This document shows positions 1-6,897 of a DNA stretch of 64,000 nucleotides, in pieces. Both the position numbers and the translations under genes were made by a program. The stretch is from Cladopsammia gracilis. Taxonomy: Eukaryota; Cnidaria; Anthozoa; Scleractinia; Dendrophylliidae. The notes beneath the pieces are model-generated. The model was not told the DNA's origin. It made no database searches and worked only from the letters and a program-made list of their open reading frames with translations. Position 1 is the first letter of the stretch, and each line of letters starts with the position of its first letter. The stretch covers positions 4,388,501 through 4,452,500 of the forward strand of contig JAJGOT010000003.1 in assembly GCA_022457155.1 (NCBI GenBank), read 5' to 3'.

Positions 1-484
1 AAATACAAAAATGAGAACAATTTAGTCGTATATCTTTTGGTGTTTTGTAATAACTTTGTGAAAGATAAATAACACTACAATTTTTATGCCTTCCATTAAT
101 AAAATAATCAATCAGTGGTTTTTGATTCTTTTCACAAACAAAATCGTCAAATATGATAACTTTTTGATTATCATCTGATAATTCAGTAACTGGTAAAATT
201 TCATCATTACTAGGTTCTATAACTTCATAACCTGCTTCTTTATTAATTGATTTTTTAAATTTTTTTAATAAATACTTATATTTTGGTTGTTCTAAATTTT
301 TAGCATATAAATATATCTTATCATAATATAATAACCTAAGAATCATATCTAGTAAAACATTTGTTTTTCCAGAACCTGAAGGACCACAAATAAGCATTCT
401 AAAATTTTGATCTGGCATGAAAGAATGTAATTGCTTAAAATTAGAAATTAAGTCATCATCTAGATCATAGTTTGGTATTTTCAT
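1..484 (-). CDS. Packaging ATPase (FtsK/HerA, A32-like), N-terminal part
   Basis: The ORF starts at the ATG on the minus strand at 484-482 and runs off the window, giving 161 codons. Walker A is GPSGSGKT at residues 34-41, Walker B is KVIIFDDF at about 108-115, and an LSQSY sensor-type motif follows at 141-145. In this virus family the protein is the DNA-packaging motor that pumps the genome into the preformed capsid. Length so far fits the N-terminal two thirds of a typical A32-like ATPase. It is divergently transcribed from the first structural gene with only 26 bases between the two start codons. The C-terminus is missing only because the window ends. Confidence 0.9.
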   Translation of the reverse strand, partial: MKIPNYDLDDDLISNFKQLHSFMPDQNFRMLICGPSGSGKTNVLLDMILRLLYYDKIYLYAKNLEQPKYKYLLKKFKKSINKEAGYEVIEPSNDEILPVTELSDDNQKVIIFDDFVCEKNQKPLIDYFINGRHKNCSVIYLSQSYYKTPKDIRLNCSHFCI

Positions 485-510
485 TTTATTATAAATATAG
501 ATAATATAAA
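485..510. promoter_or_regulatory. 26-bp bidirectional AT-only promoter region
   Basis: The gap between the ATPase start (-) and the first proline-rich gene start (+) is 26 bases and almost purely A/T, with TATAAATATAGATAATATAAA on the plus strand. Similar A/T tracts precede every element gene. That this gap is a shared promoter is inferred from the divergent layout. Confidence 0.5.
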
Positions 511-1086
511 ATGAGTCTATTGAAATGGCAAAAACTTGCAAAAAATAAATCAAAATTAGGAAATAAAATAAATTTGGTTAATAATAAAATATTAAAGAAA
601 AGATTAGGTGAAGAAACAAGTCAATTAAGTTATGAAAAAATATTTAAACCTATAACTTCAAGATTAGATAGAAATTATTATTTACAAATTAATAAAAAAC
701 GAGATATTAATAATATTTATCCAGATCCAAATGATCTTTTTCAAGAACCAGATTATTTTCCACCACCACCTTCACCAATAGAAGATGAAGAAGATGAAGA
801 AGATTTTCCACCACCACCTTCACCAATAGAAGAAGATATTAATATTATTTATCCAGATCCAAATGATCTTTTTCAAGAACCAATATATCAACCACCACCA
901 ACAAAATCACCATTAGATATATTAGATGAAATAAAAAAAGGAAAAAAATTAAAACCACCAAAACCACTAAAACCACTACCACCAGAACAATCAGAATTAT
1001 CCAAATTAATAGAATTTAGAAGACAATCTATTTCACCAAGTGAAGAAGATGATGATTTTGAAGAACAAGATTTTGAAGATTTTTAA
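511..1086 (+). CDS. Proline-rich virion-associated protein, paralogue A
   Basis: 191 residues. The first ~53 residues (starting MSLLKWQKLA) are nearly the same as those of the next gene, so the two are tandem paralogues sharing an N-terminal module. The middle is low-complexity: two runs of PPPPSPIE separated by an acidic tract, flanked by two copies of YPDPNDLFQEP, so an internal duplication of about 45 residues is visible. The C-terminus is acidic. No enzymatic motif is seen. Genes of this place in cnidarian Polintons are uncharacterised; a minor virion or tail-anchoring role is inference from the neighbouring capsid genes. The start is the only ATG near the short A/T promoter gap. Confidence 0.75.
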   Translation: MSLLKWQKLAKNKSKLGNKINLVNNKILKKRLGEETSQLSYEKIFKPITSRLDRNYYLQINKKRDINNIYPDPNDLFQEPDYFPPPPSPIEDEEDEEDFPPPPSPIEEDINIIYPDPNDLFQEPIYQPPPTKSPLDILDEIKKGKKLKPPKPLKPLPPEQSELSKLIEFRRQSISPSEEDDDFEEQDFEDF

Positions 1087-1115
1087 GACTAAGAATAATA
1101 TATAATTATAATAAA

Positions 1116-1997
1116 ATGAGTCTATTGAAATGGCAAAAACTTGCAGAAAATAAATCAAAATTAGGAAATAAAATCAATTTGGTTCATGATAGAATAACAA
1201 AGAAAAAATTAGGCGAAGAAACAAGTCAATTAGGCTATGAAAAAATGTTCAAACCTATAACATCAAAATTAGATGATGTAAATGTTAGTAATTTAGTACC
1301 AATACAAACAACCAAAGTGACAAAATCAAAAAAGAAAATGAAAGATAAAACAGACATTGATTATTATTCAGAAGTAGATCCATATGAAGATGAAGACACT
1401 GATGTCATCATTCCACCACCACCAGATTTTGGTGATGAAGTTCCACCACAAGAAAAACAAATACCAGAAGAATCTCCACCAGAATATACACCTGGTGATT
1501 ATTTGGAAGAAACACAAAGAAAAGCTTTAAATGAAAAAGAAGTATTTAAAAAACATGGTTTACCTCTTATTGAAGAAATTACTGAAGAATCAAAAGGAGA
1601 AGCACTTGAAAAATATAATAAAATGGTGAAAAGATTAGGATCAGATAAAGCTTATTTAACAAAAGAAATAAATAAAACAGATGATTCTTCTTATAAAAAA
1701 GAACTTATAAAACAAAGAGAATTGTTAGAGAATGAAAGTATTATAATTACACTAAGAAGAAATGAATTAAAAAAAACTGGTAAAGGACTTAAAATAAAAA
1801 AAGGTGGAAATGTAACATTTTACAATGATCCTAAAGAACTTCTTAAAAAACTTGAATTAATTGTAGGTTCTATTATAGCTGGTAATACAAATATTGAAAT
1901 GTATAATATTGGAATTGCAATTTTAGACATCCTTTTGAAAACAAAAGTAATAAATAAATCTCAACATGAAAAGATTTATAAAAATTATTTTAAATAA
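1116..1997 (+). CDS. Proline-rich virion-associated protein, paralogue B, with PPxY motif
   Basis: 293 residues. Residues 1-53 match the paralogue just upstream. A proline-rich acidic linker (95-135) carries PPEY at 121-124, a PPxY motif of the type bound by WW-domain ubiquitin ligases in adenovirus pVI and retroviral late domains. Residues ~145-210 look helical and charged. The C-terminal ~75 residues (from GKGLKIKKGG to the end) are a separate compact basic-hydrophobic module that I believe recurs in related cnidarian elements. The gene follows its paralogue by 29 bases and precedes the penton gene by 20. Function is unknown; a structural or entry/egress accessory role is inferred from context and the PPxY. 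Confidence 0.78.
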   Translation: MSLLKWQKLAENKSKLGNKINLVHDRITKKKLGEETSQLGYEKMFKPITSKLDDVNVSNLVPIQTTKVTKSKKKMKDKTDIDYYSEVDPYEDEDTDVIIPPPPDFGDEVPPQEKQIPEESPPEYTPGDYLEETQRKALNEKEVFKKHGLPLIEEITEESKGEALEKYNKMVKRLGSDKAYLTKEINKTDDSSYKKELIKQRELLENESIIITLRRNELKKTGKGLKIKKGGNVTFYNDPKELLKKLELIVGSIIAGNTNIEMYNIGIAILDILLKTKVINKSQHEKIYKNYFK

Positions 1998-2017
1998 TAA
2001 TATATTATTATTATAAA

Positions 2018-2779
2018 ATGGATAGAGAAATAGTATTATCATCATATTCTGTCAAAACAGAAAATAGTAACAAACCTGAAAATTTCACAACAAAATTTAG
2101 TAAACCAATTGTTTTAGACAAAAACTCACAATATGTAATTGGACTTAATCGAGTTATTAATATGAGTTTTACTTGGTTTAATATTAATGCTGGATATAAA
2201 AATCAATTAATCAAATACAGTTCTGATAAGGGTAAAACATTTCATGATATCAGTTTTCCAGGTGGGGTTTGGAATTATGAAGACATCAACATACATGTTA
2301 AACAAGAAACTGTTATAAAAGAATCTGGAAAAGAAGATGTATTTCCAATCACTATTAATTTCAATGTAACAACTTTTAGAGTAACAATAAGATTGAAAGA
2401 AAATTATCAACTGGATTTTACGCAAAGTAATTTTTATGAATTACTTGGCTTTGATAAGAAAATTATAAAAGATAAAATAAATGTAGGTCCTAGAGTTCCA
2501 AATTTAAGTCAAGATACAGATATTTTAAATATACATTGTGATTTAATTAATGATTCACTTGTAGATGGTCAAGATAGTGATATTATTTATAGTTTTTCCA
2601 CTTCTGTTTTAAGACCATCATATAGTTTTACTCTTGAACCAAAAAGAATTACTTATAATCCAGTAAATAAAAATTCTATCAGTAGTATAAGAATATACAT
2701 TACAGATGGAAAAAGAAGATTAATTGACCTCAATGGGGCTGATACATCTTTTTCATTATTGTTGAAAAAAATAATATAA
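2018..2779 (+). CDS. Penton-like minor capsid protein (single jelly roll)
   Basis: 253 residues, almost entirely predicted beta strand by composition, with no transmembrane segment. The layout N-terminal SSYSVKTENSNKPENFTTKFSK-type strand, SNFYELLGFDKK in the middle and alternating short strands to the C-terminus is the pattern I associate with Polinton/adintovirus penton proteins, which form capsid vertices. It lies between the proline-rich genes and the basic virion protein, one gene before the major capsid protein, the expected order. Family assignment comes from length, strand pattern, motif memory and synteny, not a search. Confidence 0.75.
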   Translation: MDREIVLSSYSVKTENSNKPENFTTKFSKPIVLDKNSQYVIGLNRVINMSFTWFNINAGYKNQLIKYSSDKGKTFHDISFPGGVWNYEDINIHVKQETVIKESGKEDVFPITINFNVTTFRVTIRLKENYQLDFTQSNFYELLGFDKKIIKDKINVGPRVPNLSQDTDILNIHCDLINDSLVDGQDSDIIYSFSTSVLRPSYSFTLEPKRITYNPVNKNSISSIRIYITDGKRRLIDLNGADTSFSLLLKKII

Positions 2780-2796
2780 ATCTAATAATAAAAAAA

Positions 2797-3174
2797 ATGA
2801 AATCTTACGAATTTTCTCGTTTTTATAATCCAAAATTAGGTAGATTTATGTATAAACATAAAGGTAATGGTTTGGTTGTTGATAATATTTTAAAACCAAT
2901 GAGAAGTGTTATGTCAACTGTTTTTAAAAAATTTGCTAAACCTATAGCTAAAAAAGCATTAGAAGCAGGGATTTCTCATACTGGAGAAAGATTAGGTAAA
3001 AAGATTTCTGAAAAATCTGGTGATTTAATAATGAAAAAATTAGGTAATATGAGAATAAACACTCCTAAAATAACAAAAAAAAACAAGACAACACCAAAAA
3101 CAGTTAAAAAACAAAATACTGACATGATATTAAATAGATTAATATCTGGTAATGGAATAAAAATAAAAAAATAA
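2797..3174 (+). CDS. Small basic virion/core protein with adenain-type cleavage motif
   Basis: 125 residues, strongly basic (lysine-rich tail), with an alpha-helical central stretch KPIAKKALEAGISHTG. Near the C-terminus, residues 116-120 read ISGNG, which fits the adenain consensus (M/I/L)XGX-G. This suggests processing by the protease encoded downstream. Comparable small basic proteins in adenoviruses condense DNA or line the inner capsid; the assignment here is by analogy. The ATG at 2797 sits 17 bases after the penton stop behind an AATAATAAAAAAA tract. Confidence 0.7.
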   Translation: MKSYEFSRFYNPKLGRFMYKHKGNGLVVDNILKPMRSVMSTVFKKFAKPIAKKALEAGISHTGERLGKKISEKSGDLIMKKLGNMRINTPKITKKNKTTPKTVKKQNTDMILNRLISGNGIKIKK

Positions 3175-3241
3175 AAATTTATATAATCTTATAAAATAAA
3201 TAATGGCTTTCTGATCAAGTGAATATTTACAAAGAAATGAA
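3175..3241 (+). other. Capsid gene leader with early in-frame TGA
   Basis: An ATG at 3203 is in the same frame as the capsid ORF and is preceded by the element's usual A/T promoter tract (ATAATCTTATAAAATAAATA). After only two more codons it meets TGA at 3212-3214. Ten further sense codons then lead to the ATG at 3242. The simplest reading is that 3203 was the original start and the TGA is a point mutation, leaving the downstream ATG as the usable start. Leaky scanning or reinitiation could permit expression. Confidence 0.65.
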
Positions 3242-4468
3242 ATGATAAGATTTCAATTAGATGATGTGATTAGAACTCCAGCTAATACTCAACACCAAGT
3301 TAAAAATGGTTATAAATTCACAATTAATGATAGATCAGCATTTTATGATTGGTATAAGGCATATTTTGAAGTAGAATTTCAGTTACAAAAATTAGCAGAT
3401 GGTGGAGCTTATGATGCGGAAAGAATTACAGTACTTAATGGTTCTCATTCATTAATCAAACACATGACGATTAAATCTGCAGGTAAAATAGTTTATGATA
3501 CTGATAATTTAAATAGAGTCACTTTTATTAAAAATTTATTAGAATACTCTGATGATTATAGCAGATCCGTTGCTAAAAATAGTCTATGGTATTTGGATAT
3601 AGATCGTACAACAGCTGATACTAATACAGGATATGAAGCTAGACGACTTTTAACAAGAGAAAATAAAAATGTTAATACTATTATACCATTGAATAGATAC
3701 TCTTTTTTTGAGGAAATGGAAGATAAAATGCTTGTTCCTATGCAATTACAATTTGAGATTGAGCTAGAAAATGATGATGTATTAACTCATACAGCTCATG
3801 CTGACAGAGCTACTCCTGGTAGAGTTGTTGTTAGTAAATTTCTACTTTGGGTACCAAGATTAACACCTAAAGATCTTTTATATGATAAATTTGTCAGTTC
3901 ATTTTTGAAAGAAACAAAATGGAAATATTTAAGAGAAATGTATAATTCATCAGCTCCTTCACAATCATCAGGATTTTTTCAAATATCAAGTAGCATTGAT
4001 AATGTTAAACATATTTTTGTTTATTTAAAAAGAACAGACCCTCCAAATAATTTAATTATTGAAGATAATCCTTATCTTATGGATACTTACAAATTGAATG
4101 CAGCTGATGATAATTCATCTTTACTAAACTGTAGATTGGAATATGGAAATGGAGTATTTTATCCAGAAACAGAATATGATAGTAACAGTAAAGTAAGAAT
4201 ATTTAATGATGTAATGTCATACGCAATGAGGAAAAATGATTATAATACAGGAACACAACTTAATTTAGCCAATTATAATTCTCTATATGGATTGATTTAT
4301 TTTGATCTTACATATCAAACAGAAAAAATCACTAGAGATCCTAAACAATTAATATTCAGATATACATTAAGCAGAAATGCAACTGCTAATTTTAATGTAC
4401 ATACAATAGTTTTATATGAAGAAATGGTGAAAATTGATAAAATTGGAAATGAATTAGTAATTGTATAA
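3242..4468 (+). CDS. Major capsid protein (double jelly roll, hexon-like)
   Basis: 408 residues from the ATG at 3242; about 13 more residues would be added from the blocked upstream ATG. The protein is the longest in the element, rich in strands and aromatic residues, and has the set of phrases (N-terminal RFQLDDVIRTPANTQ, then FYDWYKAYFEVEF, later LLWVPRLTPKDLLYDKF) that I associate with the hexon-like capsid proteins of Polinton/adintovirus elements in cnidarians. These build the pseudo-hexameric capsomers of an icosahedral particle. It is flanked by the basic virion protein and the pX-like gene, as expected. No frameshift is seen in the body of the gene. Confidence 0.8.
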   Translation: MIRFQLDDVIRTPANTQHQVKNGYKFTINDRSAFYDWYKAYFEVEFQLQKLADGGAYDAERITVLNGSHSLIKHMTIKSAGKIVYDTDNLNRVTFIKNLLEYSDDYSRSVAKNSLWYLDIDRTTADTNTGYEARRLLTRENKNVNTIIPLNRYSFFEEMEDKMLVPMQLQFEIELENDDVLTHTAHADRATPGRVVVSKFLLWVPRLTPKDLLYDKFVSSFLKETKWKYLREMYNSSAPSQSSGFFQISSSIDNVKHIFVYLKRTDPPNNLIIEDNPYLMDTYKLNAADDNSSLLNCRLEYGNGVFYPETEYDSNSKVRIFNDVMSYAMRKNDYNTGTQLNLANYNSLYGLIYFDLTYQTEKITRDPKQLIFRYTLSRNATANFNVHTIVLYEEMVKIDKIGNELVIV

Positions 4469-4506
4469 AAATTATAAAAATTATATATTCTAATAATAAA
4501 ATTAAA

Positions 4507-5319
4507 ATGACAACTTATCATCCATACAAAATAAATTTATCTGACAATCAAAAAAAGAAACTTGCAAAAGCATATAAAACAAACACTCCTTTAACAATCA
4601 GATTGAAAAATAATCAAACAAGTGGTAATGATGAATTACTATTAACAACTAATCAAATTAACAAAATTAAAAAAGCTAAATCATTAGGAAAAGGAACAGA
4701 CATCAAGATAACAAAAACACAAGTTAGAAAAGTAATGAAACAGGGAGGAAGTTTATTTAGTAGTATTATTCCATTAGCCCGTGCTGTTGCACCAACTTTA
4801 GCTAAAACACTTGGATTATCTGCTCTTGCTGGTTTAGCAAGTGAAGGAGCAAGTCAAATTGTTAAAAAGATAAGTGGTAATGGTCAAATAGGTGGGTTTT
4901 TAATACCACAAGATAAAATAAAAAAACTCATTGAAAATAAAAATCTACTTACAAATAAACAAAAACAAGACATATTAAACGCTCTTCAATCTGGAGGTAA
5001 ATTAGTGATAAAACCAACTAAAAAACAATCTGGTGGATTATTAGGTACATTACTAGCTAGTATTGGTATACCTCTTGCTATTGAGGCTTTTAAAAAAATT
5101 ACTGGAAAAGGAGCACCAAGAGTAGGTAGACCAAAAGGAAAAGGAGCACCAAGAATAGGAATGTATGAGCCTCCTCCACCTTTTATAGGTCAATGGGGAA
5201 AAAATACTTTTGGTATGGGAAAAAAAAAGTCAAAAAAAACTACGAAAAAAGGAAAAGGTCTTTTATTAGGGAAGGACAGTCCATTCAACAGCATTCCAAT
5301 TCTCGGAACAATATTATAA
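4507..5319 (+). CDS. pX/pVI-like virion protein with predicted protease cleavage sites
   Basis: 270 residues. It has a basic N-terminus, a Gly/Ala-rich hydrophobic-amphipathic stretch (residues 80-118, LARAVAPTLAKTLGLSALAG), a second hydrophobic stretch at 175-195, and a lysine-rich end closing with SPFNSIPILGTIL. ISGNG (122-126) and ITGKG (198-202) match adenain sites of the form (M/I/L)XGX-G. The properties resemble the membrane-active/core precursors (pVI, pX) of adenoviruses, and proteins of this kind sit next to adenain in related elements. The last 127 bases overlap the protease ORF in the -1 frame and contain several slippery A-runs. Confidence 0.72.
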   Translation: MTTYHPYKINLSDNQKKKLAKAYKTNTPLTIRLKNNQTSGNDELLLTTNQINKIKKAKSLGKGTDIKITKTQVRKVMKQGGSLFSSIIPLARAVAPTLAKTLGLSALAGLASEGASQIVKKISGNGQIGGFLIPQDKIKKLIENKNLLTNKQKQDILNALQSGGKLVIKPTKKQSGGLLGTLLASIGIPLAIEAFKKITGKGAPRVGRPKGKGAPRIGMYEPPPPFIGQWGKNTFGMGKKKSKKTTKKGKGLLLGKDSPFNSIPILGTIL

Positions 5320-5762
5320 AACCAAAATTCATAAACAAACCATTAAGTAATATTGATTTAATGAAATGGATAAAATATTTAAAAATTCCAAATTTCAAAG
5401 GTATATATTCAAGAGATGAAAATATGTCTAAAAATCATAGTCCATGTATAATAAATCTTGATTCATATGAAAACGTTGGAACTCATTGGGTTTGTTGTGT
5501 GAAAAGTCATGATAATAAATTTATATGGTATTTTGATAGTTTTGGAATGGGTTATCCTGAAGAATTTAAAAAAAGTAATGATAAACTAATAATTTACAAC
5601 TCAAGTCAATATCAAAATATTAAAAGTGTTCTTTGTGGTTATTATTGTCTTTATTTTCTTCATCAATGGTCAATGAAAAAAGATTTTTATGATATATTAA
5701 AACCATTCAGTTTAAGTGATACTATGTTTAATGAAAGATTTATTAAAAAATACTTTGAATAA
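5193..5762 (+). CDS. Adenain-like cysteine maturation protease
   Basis: 189 residues from the ATG at 5193. The catalytic set is visible: GTHWVCC with His98, YFDSFG with Asp115, NSSQYQ with Gln139 for the oxyanion hole, and CGYYCLYFL with Cys148. This is the fold of adenovirus protease and Ulp1-like enzymes; it would cleave capsid precursors during maturation. The conserved part starts only around residue 48 (INKPLSNIDL), and no ATG sits there. The frame is open from 5169 and overlaps the 3' end of the preceding gene in its -1 frame. Expression therefore needs either the internal ATG at 5193 or frameshifting from the upstream gene at one of the heptamers between 5196 and 5238. Confidence 0.9.
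   Translation: MGKKYFWYGKKKVKKNYEKRKRSFIREGQSIQQHSNSRNNIIKPKFINKPLSNIDLMKWIKYLKIPNFKGIYSRDENMSKNHSPCIINLDSYENVGTHWVCCVKSHDNKFIWYFDSFGMGYPEEFKKSNDKLIIYNSSQYQNIKSVLCGYYCLYFLHQWSMKKDFYDILKPFSLSDTMFNERFIKKYFE
5196..5238 (+). promoter_or_regulatory. Candidate -1 frameshift region between pX-like gene and protease
   Basis: In the frame of the upstream gene the heptamers GGGAAAA (5196-5202 and 5217-5223), AAAAAAT (5199-5205), AAAAAAA (5220-5226, 5232-5238) and AAAAAAG (5223-5229) fit X XXY YYZ. A weak hairpin with G-U pairs lies at 5258-5277, about 20 bases beyond the last one, which is farther than usual. Evidence is therefore much weaker than at the two junctions downstream. Confidence 0.35.
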
Positions 5763-5765
5763 TCT

Positions 5766-5796
5766 TTTTTTTATAACAATCATTGTTATAAAAAAT
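5766..5796. terminator. Perfect palindrome between converging genes
   Basis: TTATAACAAT, a central C, then ATTGTTATAA form a perfect palindrome, extended on both sides by T and A runs that pair with each other. It sits between the protease stop (5762) and the end of the minus-strand 65-aa ORF (5796). The shape fits a bidirectional transcript-end signal. Whether the host or a viral polymerase uses it is unknown. Confidence 0.55.
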
Positions 5797-5993
5797 CAAA
5801 TATATATACTTCCCTTTATCAATCCTTTTAATATTCCAAGTTTTCTCTTTATATTCAAAACTAAAGTAATTATCTTTAATACTCTTTTATCTTCATTAAC
5901 ATGAGTATAATCAATATTATCTAATATACATTCTATCATTTCATTCAAGTTTTTTATTTCTTTTTGTATAAATACAGATCTACTTTCTTCCAT
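5796..5993 (-). CDS. Small hypothetical protein (65 aa)
   Basis: The ORF is charged and helical (MEESRSVFIQKEIKNLNEM at the start) and lies opposite to its neighbours. Its start shares a 35-base A/T gap with the divergent zinc-ribbon gene, and upstream of it lies the ATATAAATATAAAATAAA tract also seen before other minus-strand genes. A palindrome lies just beyond its stop. Codon use looks like the neighbours. No family is recognised. Gene-like flanks on both sides are the reason to call it real. Confidence 0.5.
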   Translation of the reverse strand: MEESRSVFIQKEIKNLNEMIECILDNIDYTHVNEDKRVLKIITLVLNIKRKLGILKGLIKGSIYI

Positions 5994-6028
5994 TTTTTTA
6001 TTTTATATTTATATAATCTTAATATAAA
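5994..6028. promoter_or_regulatory. Bidirectional A/T promoter gap
   Basis: 35 bases separate the divergent start codons of the 65-aa ORF (-) and the zinc-ribbon gene (+). The plus-strand tract ATATAATCTTAATATAAA resembles the tract before the capsid leader (ATATAATCTTATAAAATAAA). Promoter role is inferred. Confidence 0.45.
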
Positions 6029-6181
6029 ATGAAATCTTATTGTGTGAAAGAAAAAAAACAAACTGATTGTGTAGAACCTAGTGGATATAAAACAACAAAA
6101 AATGGAAGATTAATGTTTTTCTGTAAATGTGCTTCTTGTGGAATAAAAAAAACACGTTTTGTTAAGAAACAGGGAAACTAA
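6029..6181 (+). CDS. Small zinc-ribbon protein (DUF5679-like), upstream partner of frameshift
   Basis: 50 residues, too short for most ORF filters. It starts MKSYCVKEKKQTDC and ends with CKCASCGIKKTRF plus a basic tail. Cysteines at 5, 14, 32, 34 and 37 make a zinc-ribbon-like knuckle; the pattern resembles DUF5679 proteins of large DNA viruses and Polintons, though the second cysteine of the usual first CxxC is replaced by Glu (CVKE). The stop TAA (6179-6181) directly abuts a GGGAAAC heptamer. In the -1 frame the reading continues into the PLA2-domain ORF. I believe related elements encode the zinc ribbon and PLA2 parts in one frame, which supports a functional link. Confidence 0.75.
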   Translation: MKSYCVKEKKQTDCVEPSGYKTTKNGRLMFFCKCASCGIKKTRFVKKQGN

Positions 6182-6237
6182 TAAAGCCTTCTTCTTCACA
6201 AACATCTCCTCTCAAAACATCAGAAGGAGAAGGCTTT
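6172..6237 (+). promoter_or_regulatory. Predicted programmed -1 ribosomal frameshift signal (GGGAAAC + stem-loop)
   Basis: Slippery heptamer G GGA AAC at 6172-6178 is in the correct zero-frame phase and is followed at once by TAA. After a 4-base spacer, AAAGCCTTCTTCTTC (6183-6197) pairs with GAAGGAGAAGGCTTT (6223-6237): 15 bp with one G-U, loop of 25 bases. GGGAAAC is a known betaretroviral gag-pro slippery site. Slipping by -1 opens the PLA2 frame, which has no ATG for its first 41 codons. Confidence 0.8.
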
Positions 6238-6864
6238 GGTGAATTAGCATTAACAGGTTTAACTCATGCTTTACCTTGGTTAGGTAAAAAAACAGTTGAA
6301 ATGGGACGATATGGAGCAAGTGAATTAATGAGAAATAAAAACATGCAAAAAAAAGCATTAGATTATGCTTTAGACCACGCAAAACCATTTTTACAAAAAA
6401 CAACTTCAGATATGATGGATCAACTAAGTACTAAAATAAGACCAAAATTAAAATATAAAACAAATAGAAAAGATTTAGACTTTCAAGGAGGTAGTGTAGA
6501 TATTCATAGCCTCATTGGAAAATTGCCAAAACCAAAAGGTGGTTGGACTCCTGGAGAATACAAGTATATGGGACCGTATAACCCTTTGAATGAACAATTA
6601 AGATATGATCCTGAAACAGGTGAAGTATTAGAATGGATGGTTAAACCATATAATAAAGTAGATGAAATTGCTGCTTATCATGATATATGTTATGATATGG
6701 GAAAAAATAAGAATGAATGTGATAGGCAAATGGTTAAATCTTTAGATCAGATTCCATACGGTGAAATACCGAAATGGGGTCAAACAGCGAGATTTATTAT
6801 AAATGCTAAACAAAAACTTGGTTTGGGTTTACCAAAGAAGACAAAAAACGTAAAGCGGCGTTGA
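6178..6864 (+). CDS. Parvovirus-type phospholipase A2 domain protein (frameshift product; first ATG at 6301)
   Basis: The frame is open from 6166 and the first ATG is at 6301, giving 187 residues from there. The calcium loop is YMGPYNP (residues 89-95 from 6301) and the catalytic motif is AYHDICYD with His127-Asp128, as in the PLA2 domain of parvovirus VP1 that breaches endosomal membranes. Forty-one coding-like codons lie before the ATG (including GEGFGELALTGL), so the protein is probably made as a -1 extension of the zinc-ribbon gene rather than from 6301. The C-terminal lysine-rich end carries the AAAAAAC heptamer that leads into integrase. Initiation at 6301 remains the alternative. Confidence 0.82.
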   Translation, partial: LIKPSSSQTSPLKTSEGEGFGELALTGLTHALPWLGKKTVEMGRYGASELMRNKNMQKKALDYALDHAKPFLQKTTSDMMDQLSTKIRPKLKYKTNRKDLDFQGGSVDIHSLIGKLPKPKGGWTPGEYKYMGPYNPLNEQLRYDPETGEVLEWMVKPYNKVDEIAAYHDICYDMGKNKNECDRQMVKSLDQIPYGEIPKWGQTARFIINAKQKLGLGLPKKTKNVKRR

Positions 6865-6897
6865 GTAATAATAGTGATTGGACTCAACAATTAGCCG
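6843..6897 (+). promoter_or_regulatory. Predicted programmed -1 ribosomal frameshift signal (AAAAAAC + stem-loop)
   Basis: Slippery heptamer A AAA AAC at 6843-6849 is in phase with the PLA2 frame, 12 bases before its TGA (6862-6864). After a 6-base spacer, CGGC (6856-6859) pairs with GCCG (6894-6897) and GTTGAGT (6860-6866) pairs with ACTCAAC (6882-6888): 11 bp with a 5-base bulge (6889-6893) and a 15-base loop. AAAAAAC is the MMTV gag-pro site. The -1 frame is the integrase, which lacks any ATG before its catalytic core. Confidence 0.8.

Noticed and set aside
2207..2425. Minus-strand ORFs inside penton and capsid genes (also 4315-4521, 7025-7225)
   Set aside because: They are shadows of well-supported plus-strand genes in AT-rich sequence.
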